A DNA stretch of 64,000 nucleotides from JAEZDC01 sp036676415 (GTDB lineage: Bacteria > Bacteroidota > Bacteroidia > Chitinophagales > Chitinophagaceae), in the NCBI GenBank assembly GCA_036676415.1, contig JAKFCX010000039.1, forward strand, positions 1 to 64,000. The letters are read 5' to 3'. The notes beneath the pieces were generated by a model. It was not told the DNA's origin. It searched no databases and saw only the letters and a program-made list of their open reading frames with translations. The position numbers were made by a program, and so were the translations under genes. Of the stretch, positions 26,654-37,255 are shown piece after piece (position 1 is the stretch's first letter; each line of letters opens with the position of its first letter).

Positions 26654-29137
26654 ATGAAGAATTTACTGCTTGCAACGTTCGTTTTGTTCTCGTTAATTGG
26701 TTCGGCACAATTACAAAGTCCCAAACAATTTCTTGGGTATGAACCCGGACAAAAATATACGCAACATTACAAGATCGTGAACTATTTCAAATCTGTAGCT
26801 GCAGCTATTCCTTCGATGGTTAAGGTTGAGAAATATGGAGAGACATATGAAGGAAGAGAATTGATGGTGGCATATATCAGTTCGGCTGAGAATATTCAAA
26901 ACCTTGAGAACATAAGAAATGCAAATCTCCAGGCGGCAGGAATGAAACAAGGTACATCTGCAAGCGATAAAGCGATCGTGTGGCTGAGTTATAATGTACA
27001 TGGTAATGAACCATCATCTTCAGAAGCTGCTATGGCAACATTATTTGCCCTGGTTGACCCTTCCAATACACAAACAAAAGAATGGCTGAAGCATACAGTG
27101 GTGATCATTGATCCATGTTTAAATCCTGATGGAAGAGACAGGTATGTGAACTGGTTTAATTCTGTTGTTGGACGAAATGAGAATGTTGATCCGCAATCAA
27201 GAGAACATGTTGAGCCCTGGCCTGGTGGAAGAAGCAATCATTACAATTTCGATCTTAACCGTGACTGGGCCTGGCAAACACAGGTTGAAACGCAACAAAG
27301 AGTTGTGAAATACAATCAATGGATGCCGCATGTGCATGTTGACTTCCACGAGCAATTTGTAAATAACCCTTACTATTTTGCTCCTGCTTCAGAACCTTTT
27401 CATGAAGTGATCACTCCATGGCAGAGAGAATTTCAAACAACGATTGGTAGGAATAATGCAGCATTGTTTGATAAAAACGGCTGGCTGTACTTCACCAAGC
27501 AATATTTCGACCTGTTTTATCCGTCTTATGGTGATACTTATCCAACATACAATGGTGCTATCGGGATGACTTACGAGCAAGCCGGACATAGTGCTGGAGG
27601 TTTAGCGATCACAACTGATGACGGAGATACATTAACATTAAGCGATAGGGTTTTACATCACACTACAACAGGATTGTCAACCATAGAGGTTACTTCAAAA
27701 AATGCAGCGAAAGTGGCATCAGAATTCAGGAAGTTTTTTGACGAGGCCACACATGCAAAGAATAGTCCTTATAAAACTTATTTTATCACTTCTGATAATC
27801 CGGGTAAACTCCAGGCACTTGGTGAGTTGCTGAAGAGAAATGAAATAAAATTTAATTATACCACCTCACCGGTGAATGCAACAGGATATAATTATTTCAA
27901 TGGCAAAACAGAAGCTGTAAAAAGTTTGGGTCATACCATTGCAATCACTGCTTATCAACCAAAATCTGCATTGGTAAAAGTGTTAATGGAGCCGATTAAT
28001 AAATTATCTGATACTGCAACTTATGATATCACAGCATGGAGTTTACCTTATGCTTATGGATTGCAGGCTTATGCATCTACACAACGTTTAAGTATTTCTG
28101 GTGCTGAACATATTCCATCTACCTCTACTGTAGTAAACCGTTCGAACTATGGTTATCTTATTCCGTACAATTCTACTGAAGGTGCAAAAGCACTGGCTTC
28201 ATTGTTAAAGCAAGGTGTGAAAGTTAGAGTGACCGAAAAACCTATACTTCACCAGGGAAAAAATTATGGTGCAGGAAGTTTATTGGTGTTGCGTACATCT
28301 AATGTTGCAGGTTGGAATAACATCAATATTAATTCACCGGCTTTCAATAATGCAGTGGCCATCGAAACAGGTTTTATGGAGAAAGGACCCGATGCAGGTT
28401 CTCCGGATGTTCGAATGATCAAAGCTCCAAAGATTGCAATGATCACAGGGCAGGATGTGTCATCATTAAATGCAGGTGAGGTATGGCATTTTATGGACCA
28501 GGGTCTGGATTATCCTGTGTCACTCATTAATGCTGCAGATATTTCAAGGATGAACCTGAATGACTATGATGTAGTGATCATGCCAAGTGGAAACTATAAA
28601 ACTTTCGGCGACAAAACAGCAAATGATCGATTGAAAGAATATGTACGTAATGGTGGAAGAATTGTCGCCATGGGAAATACTGTTTACCAAATGGCCAGTA
28701 ATGACTGGGGATTGAAAATACGTGAAGAGAAATCAGACGATAAAGACAAGGATACTTATGCTAACCTGAAAAAATATGCAGACAGGGAAAGAGATGATCT
28801 TGTGAATTCAATTCCAGGTGCCATCTATAAAGTTGATATGGATGAAACACATCCGTTGGCTTTTGGTTACCCTAATCAATACTACACATTGAAACTGGAC
28901 AGCGATGTATATGAGTTCTTATCTGGTGGCTGGAACGTAGGTGTGATCAAAAAAGAAAATTATGTTACAGGTTTTGCAGGAAGCAAAGTAAAGAACAGGT
29001 TGAAAGATGGATTGGTATTCGGTGTTCAGCCAATGGGCAGCGGTTCTGTTGTTTATTTGGCTGATGATCCTTTATTCCGATTGTTTTGGGAAAATGGAAA
29101 ACTGCTTTTTGCAAATGCTGTGTTTATGGTAAACTAA
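26654..29137 (+). CDS. Secreted M14 family zinc carboxypeptidase
   Basis: 827 residues with signal peptide (MKNLLLATFVLFSLIGSAQ). M14 domain (about 25-370): zinc ligands in NVHGNEPSSSE (HxxE) and HVHVDFHEQF (His), substrate-binding DLNRDWAWQTQ, NPDGRDRY. Catalytic Glu is probably in the GMTYEQAGHSAGG segment. The C-terminal half (about 590-820) resembles a class I glutamine-amidotransferase-like flavodoxin fold (DYDVVIMPSGNYKTFG, GGRIVAMGNTVYQMA) seen in related Bacteroidota peptidases. No type IX sorting domain, so probably periplasmic. Single gene with terminator. Confidence 0.92.
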   Translation: MKNLLLATFVLFSLIGSAQLQSPKQFLGYEPGQKYTQHYKIVNYFKSVAAAIPSMVKVEKYGETYEGRELMVAYISSAENIQNLENIRNANLQAAGMKQGTSASDKAIVWLSYNVHGNEPSSSEAAMATLFALVDPSNTQTKEWLKHTVVIIDPCLNPDGRDRYVNWFNSVVGRNENVDPQSREHVEPWPGGRSNHYNFDLNRDWAWQTQVETQQRVVKYNQWMPHVHVDFHEQFVNNPYYFAPASEPFHEVITPWQREFQTTIGRNNAALFDKNGWLYFTKQYFDLFYPSYGDTYPTYNGAIGMTYEQAGHSAGGLAITTDDGDTLTLSDRVLHHTTTGLSTIEVTSKNAAKVASEFRKFFDEATHAKNSPYKTYFITSDNPGKLQALGELLKRNEIKFNYTTSPVNATGYNYFNGKTEAVKSLGHTIAITAYQPKSALVKVLMEPINKLSDTATYDITAWSLPYAYGLQAYASTQRLSISGAEHIPSTSTVVNRSNYGYLIPYNSTEGAKALASLLKQGVKVRVTEKPILHQGKNYGAGSLLVLRTSNVAGWNNININSPAFNNAVAIETGFMEKGPDAGSPDVRMIKAPKIAMITGQDVSSLNAGEVWHFMDQGLDYPVSLINAADISRMNLNDYDVVIMPSGNYKTFGDKTANDRLKEYVRNGGRIVAMGNTVYQMASNDWGLKIREEKSDDKDKDTYANLKKYADRERDDLVNSIPGAIYKVDMDETHPLAFGYPNQYYTLKLDSDVYEFLSGGWNVGVIKKENYVTGFAGSKVKNRLKDGLVFGVQPMGSGSVVYLADDPLFRLFWENGKLLFANAVFMVN

Positions 29138-29179
29138 AAAGTTAGAGTGGTTCACTCTTGAAGCGTGAGCCACTCTTTG

Positions 29180-29211
29180 AAAAGGATTGTTGATAATGCA
29201 ATCCTTTTTTT
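29180..29211 (+). terminator. Terminator of the M14 peptidase gene
   Basis: AAAGGATTG-9 nt-CAATCCTTTTTTT. A second imperfect hairpin (AGAGTGG.TCAC) lies just before it at 29143-29176. Confidence 0.75.
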
Positions 29212-29377
29212 ATTGCTCAAGCCGCATGGCTTCGTATTCTCAACGAGTCTGCATTTCTACCTTTAAAAAAATATCCTTCGGATTTTTTCAATCATAACTT
29301 TGTTGTGACCGGAAGAAATGAGGCCTCTTATGAGAATACTGTTGGAAATTCCGAGTATTAGAAGAAACGTCTGCTAA

Positions 29378-32017
29378 TTATCGGATTAACACCACCGTTC
29401 CTTTTCTGAAAGCAACTTTCCCTGTGTAATCGATCGCTTGTGCAGCAAATACATATGTTCCGCTTGGTTGAGGAACTCCACCTACTTTTCCATCCCAGCC
29501 TTTGCCGATTTCACTGGTGCTGAATATCATTTGTCCCCAACGATTGTATACACGGAAGTAATTCAACTTTTGCATTCCAACTAACACAGGCATCACCAAT
29601 TCATTATTGCCATCACCATTTGGCGTAAACCCTGTCGGAATAAATATCTCAGGACCTGTTTTAAAGACGATCACTTTCATATCATCATCAGCAAAACATC
29701 CTGCAATATCCGTTGCTCTCACACGATAAATGATCGAGTCAATGGTGGCAGGTAATGTAGCGATGGGATTACCAATATTCGTAGCACTCAATCCTAAAGA
29801 AGGTGACCATGTATAAGTCGCACCACCGGTTGCATTTAATTGTAATGGTTGTAATGCGATCACTGTTGTATCATTTCCTGCAAATGCATTTACTCTTGGT
29901 CGAACAATTACGATTGCAGTATCCGATTTTGGCTTCGGACAAATTCCCTGGCTGAAAGCAGTAAGTATATACTGTGTTGTTTGTAAAGGACCTGCGATAG
30001 GCGTTAAAGAATTTGGATTCTGCAATGTACTAACCGGTGACCAGGCAAAACCGGTTCCTACAAAACTGCCATTCAATTGTGCCCTGTCACCATAACAAAC
30101 AGTTGAATCAGGACCAGCATTGGCTACAGGATATGGAGCCACTTGTATAGTAATGGTATCATAAGCAGGGCATAATCCAAGATTGGCCTGTACAAAATAA
30201 GTGGTGGTAACATCTGGAAATGCCTGTGGGAATTTCGTATTCGTATTGCTTAATCCAGTAGCAGGAGACCATTGGTAACTGAGTGCATGGCTTACAGTAT
30301 TCATCACAATCGTATCGGTTCGGCATATGCCGGTATCCCTTCCAATATTAACGCTGATAAAATCAAGCACATTTACATTGATCGTGTCTCGTTTGATGCA
30401 ACCATTATCATTCAATGTAACAATGTATCGTGTGGTATCATTTGGTGATACAACAGGGTTTTGTGCATTGGGAGTGGTGAGTGAAGGATCTGCAGGTTGT
30501 GCGATCCAGCTGAAATTACCGGTTCCTTCGGCTCTTAATGGAAGATCATCAATACTACATATTAATGTGTCTTTAAATGGGAGATTAAGCAACGGATTTT
30601 CTCTTACTGTTATTTGCGTTACAGCAGTATCTATACAACCTTTTGTACAGGTTGCTATCAATCTCACATCTCTTACTCCTGCTGATGGATATTGATAAGA
30701 TGGATGCTGAACAATTGATGTATCTGCATTGGTAGCAAGGTCACCAAAATCCCATCTCCAGCTGTTTACGACGCCGTAAGTGCTTTTGCTGGTATCCTGG
30801 AAAGTGAAAGGTGATTGGAAACAGTTGCCACTTGGAATGAATCCAACTTTGAAATCAGGATAAATGGATATAAGTGTTTGAGCTGAATCAAGACATCCAC
30901 CGGTGGAAGTAACGACAAGCTTCACCGTAAATTTTCCTGTATCTGAAAATGTATGTGTTGGAGTAGGTAGTGAGGAAGTATTATTGGCACCACTGGCAGG
31001 ATCTCCAAAGTTCCACGCATACGAGGCTATACCACTTGCAGATGATTGGTTCTCGAAGCTGGAGGTAAAGCTTCCACAATTGATTGCTGTAGCAGGAAGT
31101 TCAGCACCTGCTATAGTACAGTTTCCTACAATGACATGTAGTTCCTTTCTCACGGTATTTAACAGAACTCCATTACGATATTCGTTTACACAAACGGATA
31201 TAACGTATTCCCCAGGTACAGATGGTGCATTACCTGTAATTAATCCCTGGTTACTGATTGCAATACCAGTTGCAAAGGGATCTGCACCGGAAAAAGAACC
31301 ACTATATCCTACAGAGGTATATGGAGGTGCACTTGAAGGATTTGGAGCTGCACCACTAGCGTTATCTCCACCATGAAGAGCAGAGCAAATGCTATATGAT
31401 AACGAATCCCCATCAGCATCAGTTGCATTATAGTCTAAAGTAAAAGGAGCATTAAAACATACAATAGCAGTATCTGCTTCAATATATTTAGGGGTGCTAT
31501 TTACAGGAAAGTTTGCCCCGGAAGCATTTCCAGGAATTTTTACAGCGTAAGTATTACCCCATTGATTCGTTGGAGCTTGGAGATTAGCAATTCCTGAAAT
31601 CCTGCAACATCTTTGGTAAGCTATTGTATACCCCTGTGCTGCTGGAGGCAACTCTACTGTAAATTCATATTGTAAAATGAGGTAACACACTGCAGGAGGG
31701 TTACTCATACATGGGTTGGTGCTGGTTTTACTTAACTGGTATAATGCAGTTCTTGGTGCAGATGAAATATTCTGAACAATTGTGGAGCTTGTACCGGAAA
31801 AGATAGTGAAGACAGCTGTTGGACTGTTTTGTGGATGATTAGGATCTTGATTAGCACAATCTCTATAAACCTTTGATACTATTCTATACCTATGATTGGC
31901 AGGATTAGTAGTTCCTGGTCCAACATATTCATAGTAGATCCATCCACCTTTAATGTGATCAGCAAACGAAACAACAGAACAGCAAACCAGTATTACAAAC
32001 AGTAGCCCTTTTTTCAT
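29378..32017 (-). CDS. PKD-repeat surface protein with type B T9SS sorting domain (paralog A)
   Basis: 879-residue secreted protein. Signal peptide to about 19; N-terminal domain with HIKGGWIYYEYVGPG and YRDC, cysteine-rich; PKD domains (YAWNFGDPASG, WRWDFGDLATN); a series of Ig-like modules with YQWSPATGL, FAWSPVSTL, YTWSPSLGL; C-terminal gliding-motility-associated (CHU_C) domain starting IFIPTGFTPNGDG and ending YRKGTVVLIR-like. The latter directs export by the type IX secretion system and surface attachment. Closely related to the next gene; the tail (about 790-879) is highly similar. Probably an adhesin or glycan-binding protein. Confidence 0.9.
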   Translation of the reverse strand: MKKGLLFVILVCCSVVSFADHIKGGWIYYEYVGPGTTNPANHRYRIVSKVYRDCANQDPNHPQNSPTAVFTIFSGTSSTIVQNISSAPRTALYQLSKTSTNPCMSNPPAVCYLILQYEFTVELPPAAQGYTIAYQRCCRISGIANLQAPTNQWGNTYAVKIPGNASGANFPVNSTPKYIEADTAIVCFNAPFTLDYNATDADGDSLSYSICSALHGGDNASGAAPNPSSAPPYTSVGYSGSFSGADPFATGIAISNQGLITGNAPSVPGEYVISVCVNEYRNGVLLNTVRKELHVIVGNCTIAGAELPATAINCGSFTSSFENQSSASGIASYAWNFGDPASGANNTSSLPTPTHTFSDTGKFTVKLVVTSTGGCLDSAQTLISIYPDFKVGFIPSGNCFQSPFTFQDTSKSTYGVVNSWRWDFGDLATNADTSIVQHPSYQYPSAGVRDVRLIATCTKGCIDTAVTQITVRENPLLNLPFKDTLICSIDDLPLRAEGTGNFSWIAQPADPSLTTPNAQNPVVSPNDTTRYIVTLNDNGCIKRDTINVNVLDFISVNIGRDTGICRTDTIVMNTVSHALSYQWSPATGLSNTNTKFPQAFPDVTTTYFVQANLGLCPAYDTITIQVAPYPVANAGPDSTVCYGDRAQLNGSFVGTGFAWSPVSTLQNPNSLTPIAGPLQTTQYILTAFSQGICPKPKSDTAIVIVRPRVNAFAGNDTTVIALQPLQLNATGGATYTWSPSLGLSATNIGNPIATLPATIDSIIYRVRATDIAGCFADDDMKVIVFKTGPEIFIPTGFTPNGDGNNELVMPVLVGMQKLNYFRVYNRWGQMIFSTSEIGKGWDGKVGGVPQPSGTYVFAAQAIDYTGKVAFRKGTVVLIR

Positions 32018-32161
32018 CTTCGATTGAAAGTATTACCTGCAGTTTTTAATTCCTTAACCAAGCCATGAATGTACAAACAAATGCAGCTCATTTGCATTCT
32101 TTTAACGGCTTTACAACAATTGATATATGATTGGAAAAATGACCGGATCGCTGCTTTGCTT

Positions 32162-34768
32162 CTATCTAATTAACAGGATAGTTCCTTTTTTTGATACAAC
32201 TTCTCCTTTATAATTAATGGCCTGTGCCATATACACATAAGTCCCTGTTGATTGTTCTTTGCCACCAAATTTTCCATCCCAGCCTTTACCAATTTCCGAA
32301 GTGCTGAACAGGAGCTGTCCTAAACGATTGTATACCCTGAAGAAACTGAGTTGTTTCATACCAACCACCACAGGATACAGCAAGTCGTTCTTTGTATCAT
32401 TATTTGGTGTGAATGCATCCGGTACAAATATCTGCGGACCTGTTTTAAATACTACAATCTTTATTTCGTCTTCTCCTTTACATCCATCTTCTGTTGTTAC
32501 GGTAACCTTGTATCTCATCTCATCAATATTGTTACTCAACAAAACGATCGGGCTTGAGATTGATGCATTGTTCATGTGCATGGCAGGTGACCATGAATAA
32601 TCAATTCCACCGGTAGCATGTAACAATAAAGGTTCATCACCTGTAACTGTTGTATCATTTCCGGCAAAGGCTTTTACCGGTGGAATTACAGTTATGGTAA
32701 TCGTATCATACACTGATTTCGGACATTCCTGGTAACCGGTTGCCGTAAGAATATATTTAGTTGTTCCTGATGGACCTGCAATAGGTGTAAGGCTATTACT
32801 ATTGATCATACTATTAACAGGTGACCAGCTAAAACCATTACTCATGGCTATACCAGTCAATTGAATTCTATCGCCAAAACATATAGCTGTATCATTTCCA
32901 ATTTTGGAAACCGGGTAAGGCGATACCCTGATGGTTACTGAATCTCTTGCTTCACATTTGCCAATGGATGCAACTAGGAAATAAGTGGTAGTGGAAGATG
33001 GAGAGGCACCAGGCTCTTTTTTAGTGATATCGTCAAGGCCTTCTGCAGGTGACCATGAATAAGCCAATGCCTGGCTTTGAACTTTTAATCCTATTAAATC
33101 GGTCTGGCAGATAGCGGTGTCGTTACCAATACGCACTGTAACAGAATCGATCACATTAATTCTTACTGTATCTGAAGTGGAGCAACTGTTCTCAGAAAGC
33201 TTCACTATATAATACATTGAATCGTTAGGAAAAACCGTAGGGCTGGATGTATTACTATTGATGATGCTGATGTTAGGTGTCCATTGAAATATTCCGGATC
33301 CTTCAGTTGGAATGATCAAGGAATCGGAACGGCAGATGAGTGTATCTTTAAAAGGAAGTTTGAGAAAAGGTTTATCCGTAACTGAAAGATTTTGCTGAAT
33401 GGTACGAAAGCATCCTTTGCTACTTTCAACGTATAGTTGAACTGTTCGGTTTCCAATATTTGGATATTGATAACTTGCATTTTTATTGATAGAAGTATCA
33501 CCAAAATCGGTTGCTTCGCCAAAATCCCATCGCCATTTATTGATTACACCATAGGCTACAGTGCTTTGATCGATAAATGAAAATGGATTCATATAACAAC
33601 TTCCGGCAACACTGAACTTCGGATCAAAGCCAGGAAATACTCTTACAAGAGAAATAGCAGTATCGGAACATTCCTGGTTACGATTGATGATCAGTTTGAT
33701 CTGGTAAACACCCGTATCAGGATAAGTAAAACTTGGTTGTGGTGCAACTGATGTATCACTTAAAGAACCAGTAACACCAAAATCCCAGAAATAAGATTGT
33801 ATCTGTGAAGAGTTATTTTCATTCTGGAATACACTTGTCAGGCTGTCGCAGTTGATATATTGATCTTTCAGTTTTGCAGCGATGATATTACAGTCGCCAA
33901 CTTTCAGAATAAAATCTTTTCTATGCTGGCTGATGGCAACACCGTTTCTCCATTCAGTAACACAAACATTTACTACATATCTTCCTGGAGAAGAAGGAGC
34001 CAGGCCTGAAATAATACCTGTTTTCGAATCAATAAATACGTCAGGTCCAAGGGGAGCAAAACCACTAAATCCACCTGAATAAGGAATAGGTTGTAGCGAG
34101 AGATTTGCTGGAGGAGGAGCAGACTGGTTGGCAGTAGTGCCACCGAGATAAGCACTGCAGAATGAATAACTGAGTGAATCACCATCACTATCCAGTGCAC
34201 CAAAGTCAAGTACAAAATCATTATCACCACATACCAGTGCTGTATCTTTCATTACAAATTGTGGGCTATTATTAGAACCCACCGGCAGAATAGTTGTACC
34301 CGGAATTCTCGTGGTATAAGTTGCACCGATTTGTCCTGATGCATTGGCCAATCCATTTGCCCTGCAACATCTGGCCCAGGCAAGTATATAACCTTCCGGT
34401 GTTCGTGGAAGTTCTATAATACCAACATATATAGCCACCTGGTAACACACATTGGGAGAGCCTACCAAACATGGAATAGAACCTTCCTGCAGAACGATCT
34501 CACTGATTCCACCAGTTAAACTGAGTATTACAGAAGAGCTCAGGGTCATAGTTGATGAGCTATATGCACCAACATTCACGATCTCGTTAGCAAGTTGTGG
34601 ACCTGTTGACGAACATTCTCTGAACAAACGCATCGTCACTTCATATTGATCAGTACCTGCTGATCCTGGCCCGATATATTTATATTGAAGTTCTCCACCT
34701 GCAATGTGTGCAGCATGAACACTGGCCGAAATGGCCAGCAGGAGCAGTATTAAAATTCTCCTTGTCAT
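32162..34768 (-). CDS. PKD-repeat surface protein with type B T9SS sorting domain (paralog B)
   Basis: 868 residues with the same order as paralog A: signal peptide, HIAGGELQYKYIGPG and FRECS N-terminal domain, PKD domains (YFWDFGVTG, WRWDFGEATDFG), Ig-like modules with W.P motifs, and a CHU_C type B sorting domain (IFVPDAFTPNNDT ... KGTILLIR). The pair arose by tandem duplication and then diverged in the middle. Its ATG overlaps the hydrolase stop (TAATG), so it is probably translated from a transcript beginning at lnt or the hydrolase. 144 bp separate it from paralog A. Confidence 0.9.
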   Translation of the reverse strand: MTRRILILLLLAISASVHAAHIAGGELQYKYIGPGSAGTDQYEVTMRLFRECSSTGPQLANEIVNVGAYSSSTMTLSSSVILSLTGGISEIVLQEGSIPCLVGSPNVCYQVAIYVGIIELPRTPEGYILAWARCCRANGLANASGQIGATYTTRIPGTTILPVGSNNSPQFVMKDTALVCGDNDFVLDFGALDSDGDSLSYSFCSAYLGGTTANQSAPPPANLSLQPIPYSGGFSGFAPLGPDVFIDSKTGIISGLAPSSPGRYVVNVCVTEWRNGVAISQHRKDFILKVGDCNIIAAKLKDQYINCDSLTSVFQNENNSSQIQSYFWDFGVTGSLSDTSVAPQPSFTYPDTGVYQIKLIINRNQECSDTAISLVRVFPGFDPKFSVAGSCYMNPFSFIDQSTVAYGVINKWRWDFGEATDFGDTSINKNASYQYPNIGNRTVQLYVESSKGCFRTIQQNLSVTDKPFLKLPFKDTLICRSDSLIIPTEGSGIFQWTPNISIINSNTSSPTVFPNDSMYYIVKLSENSCSTSDTVRINVIDSVTVRIGNDTAICQTDLIGLKVQSQALAYSWSPAEGLDDITKKEPGASPSSTTTYFLVASIGKCEARDSVTIRVSPYPVSKIGNDTAICFGDRIQLTGIAMSNGFSWSPVNSMINSNSLTPIAGPSGTTKYILTATGYQECPKSVYDTITITVIPPVKAFAGNDTTVTGDEPLLLHATGGIDYSWSPAMHMNNASISSPIVLLSNNIDEMRYKVTVTTEDGCKGEDEIKIVVFKTGPQIFVPDAFTPNNDTKNDLLYPVVVGMKQLSFFRVYNRLGQLLFSTSEIGKGWDGKFGGKEQSTGTYVYMAQAINYKGEVVSKKGTILLIR

Positions 34769-35586
34769 TAAACATTTGCTTCGACCAATTGGTTCACAAA
34801 TTCATCAAGGTATTGCGTGATCTTACCAGGAGCTTCTACCATACCCATGTGACCAACACCATCCAGCACATGAATATACGAAATAGCCGGAAGCTTTGAT
34901 TGCTCTAATACATCATTTATCGGAACTGCCACATCTTCAGTACCTGCTATGAATAACACCGGTACTTTGCTGTTCTTTAATACAAGATGTCGGTCAGGCC
35001 TGTTCATCATCGCTGTATAATATTGCTGGCAGGCTATAGTGGAGAATTGAGCTGATGCTTCTATTAACTTGTTCACTACTTCCGGGTGTGCTTTCTTGAA
35101 ATTCTCACCAAATAAATTAGGTATGGTGTTCTTCAGGAATGCTGCCGCACCATATTGTTCCATCATTTCAATTCCCTTTTGGCGATTTTGTTTCTTCTCT
35201 TCATTATCTGCAAAAGCAGAAGAATGAACAAGGCCAAACCCTTTTACAAGATTGGGGTAAAGCTCAACAAATGCTAATGTAATGTAGCCACCCATGCTAT
35301 GACCAAAGAAGAAACATTCAGTGATCTTTTCATGAAGTAATAATGCCTGGATGCATACTGCATAATCTCCCAGTGTGATGGCCTGGGACAATCCTTCCAG
35401 CATCGTGCTTCTACCACTGCCGGGTATGTCTGGAATGATAACGAGGTATTTTTCTTTCAGTTGATTTACCTGGTCGTCCCAGATATTACTGTCTTCGCCA
35501 AATCCATGTAACAAAACGATCGGCTCTCCGCTACCTTCTATGCGATAAGAGATAGTAGTGTTGAAATACTGGAAGTTTTTTAGCAC
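34768..35586 (-). CDS. Alpha/beta hydrolase
   Basis: 272-residue cytoplasmic alpha/beta-fold hydrolase. HGFGEDSNIWDDQ (oxyanion region), nucleophile Ser in GHSMGGY (about 98), acid in GTEDVAVP, and His in GVGHMGM near the C-terminus: complete triad. Substrate unknown; family includes esterases and haloperoxidase-like enzymes. It lies 38 bp downstream of lnt on the same strand, and its stop overlaps the start of the PKD paralog B gene. Confidence 0.9.
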   Translation of the reverse strand: MLKNFQYFNTTISYRIEGSGEPIVLLHGFGEDSNIWDDQVNQLKEKYLVIIPDIPGSGRSTMLEGLSQAITLGDYAVCIQALLLHEKITECFFFGHSMGGYITLAFVELYPNLVKGFGLVHSSAFADNEEKKQNRQKGIEMMEQYGAAAFLKNTIPNLFGENFKKAHPEVVNKLIEASAQFSTIACQQYYTAMMNRPDRHLVLKNSKVPVLFIAGTEDVAVPINDVLEQSKLPAISYIHVLDGVGHMGMVEAPGKITQYLDEFVNQLVEANV

Positions 35587-35624
35587 AGGGAAAATTTTTG
35601 ATGTTAGGTGGATGTTGCCAGGGC

Positions 35625-37214
35625 TTATTTCTTATCGCTCAACTTCTTCCTGGCAACGGTGAACAAGTTCCAAAGCACCAACAATCCTGCCAGCAGTGAG
35701 AAAAACCGGTAGAGATAGTCACCATATCTTACATAAAAAGTTTCACCGGATTCTATTGGAACATTGTATTTAATAATTGCAGCTTTATCCCAGGGTTGTG
35801 TCGCTAAGATATTTCCACGATCATCAATAACCGCTGAGATACCTGTATTCGCACTTCTGGCGATCCATCTTCTTGTTTCTATGGCCCTTAGTCGTGCATA
35901 ATCGAGATGTTGTTTATGACCTGGAGTATTTCCCCACCATCCGTCATTGGTCATGATGGTTAAGATATTTGCATCTTTTTGTACGTAACTGGTAACATAT
36001 TCTCCATAGATACTCTCATAGCAAATGATCGGAGCCGTGATATATGGATTTTCATTATTTCGAAAAACGATCGATGATGTATCCATTGCATATCCACCTG
36101 TCGTACCACCAAATTGTTCGAATACTGGTCCCAGGAAATTTAAGAATGAAGGAAGTGTTTCCACACCAGGCACCAGTTTACTTTTTATATAAAACTGGGG
36201 TGCTTCATTTGCTTTCAGGCTCACGGCTGCATTGTATGAATCATAATAAACACCATCACCGGTTTTTCTTGCATAAGGTGATTCAGGTTTCTCCGTTCCG
36301 TACAAACGATAAGTTTCTATACCTGTAAGTAGAGTGATGTTTGGATGCTGTTGCAAAAAATCAAATACAGGCTGATATGCAGCAGCAGTTTGAATGCTAT
36401 TGATCTCTGTATTTTCAGACAAGGCAGTTTCCGGCCAGATGATGAGTTTTGTGTTAGAATCAACAGCAGATTTACTGAGTTGAAGATGTATCTGCACCTG
36501 TTGTGCTGCTGTTCCTTGTTCAAATTTACTATATGGATCTATGTTTGGCTGAACGATGATAAGGTTTTGCTTCATCTCATCATAAACTCGATATACAGAG
36601 CCTCTAAAAATGAAGGAGTAGGTTACAGGTAAATTCAAAACGCACACCAATACAAAAGCCATTTTGGATTTTGAATTTTTATTTTTGAATTTGCCAGCAA
36701 ACATCCAATCATACACCAGCACATTCACCAACAACACCCACAATGTTCCTCCACCAATACCAGTAAACTCATACCACTGCACCCAATCAGGCTGTGATGC
36801 AAATACATTTCCCAGTGAAAGCCAGGGCCAGCTCAGTTGCCAGTTTAAATGCACAAACTCGAAAGCCATCCAGAAAGCAATCAAAGAAAAATACCCGGCT
36901 TTCCGTCCAAACTTTTGTTTAAAAACATGGTAGCCCCACCAGGGTAAACACATCAGTAAACTATTGGCTACAATGGCTGCGATTGAACCGATATCTGTAG
37001 AGTTCCAGATCCACCAGGTGGATCCAAGATTCCATAACAATAAGGCAAGAAAACTATGACCAAAGAATGTGGTTCTGCGTGTTTCAGTATCTGCCACCAA
37101 TAACAGCGGAACAAAAGCAAAGAAAATAAATGGCGTGAGTGGTGATGTTGGCCAGCTCAGCCATAGTAGTATGCCGGAAATAATAGTGAGTATAACAGGA
37201 TGCAGTCTTTTCAA
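35625..37214 (-). CDS. lnt: Apolipoprotein N-acyltransferase
   Basis: 529-residue inner-membrane enzyme that adds the third acyl chain to lipoproteins. N-terminal multi-span region (about 1-200) followed by a nitrilase-like domain with catalytic Glu in IWPETALSE, Lys in YIKSKLVPGVE, and Cys in PIICYESIYG; a final transmembrane helix (about 500-520) returns the chain to the membrane. All triad residues are present. Consistent with the many lipoproteins of the window. Confidence 0.95.
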   Translation of the reverse strand: MKRLHPVILTIISGILLWLSWPTSPLTPFIFFAFVPLLLVADTETRRTTFFGHSFLALLLWNLGSTWWIWNSTDIGSIAAIVANSLLMCLPWWGYHVFKQKFGRKAGYFSLIAFWMAFEFVHLNWQLSWPWLSLGNVFASQPDWVQWYEFTGIGGGTLWVLLVNVLVYDWMFAGKFKNKNSKSKMAFVLVCVLNLPVTYSFIFRGSVYRVYDEMKQNLIIVQPNIDPYSKFEQGTAAQQVQIHLQLSKSAVDSNTKLIIWPETALSENTEINSIQTAAAYQPVFDFLQQHPNITLLTGIETYRLYGTEKPESPYARKTGDGVYYDSYNAAVSLKANEAPQFYIKSKLVPGVETLPSFLNFLGPVFEQFGGTTGGYAMDTSSIVFRNNENPYITAPIICYESIYGEYVTSYVQKDANILTIMTNDGWWGNTPGHKQHLDYARLRAIETRRWIARSANTGISAVIDDRGNILATQPWDKAAIIKYNVPIESGETFYVRYGDYLYRFFSLLAGLLVLWNLFTVARKKLSDKK

Positions 37215-37255
37215 TGGTTGTAGTATTTGCTTCAGGCAAATTAATTAATAAACAG

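Noticed and set aside
30327..31376. Long ORFs on + opposite the PKD genes
   Set aside because: They are shadows of the low-complexity minus-strand coding; no start context or domain, and the minus frame has clear motifs.
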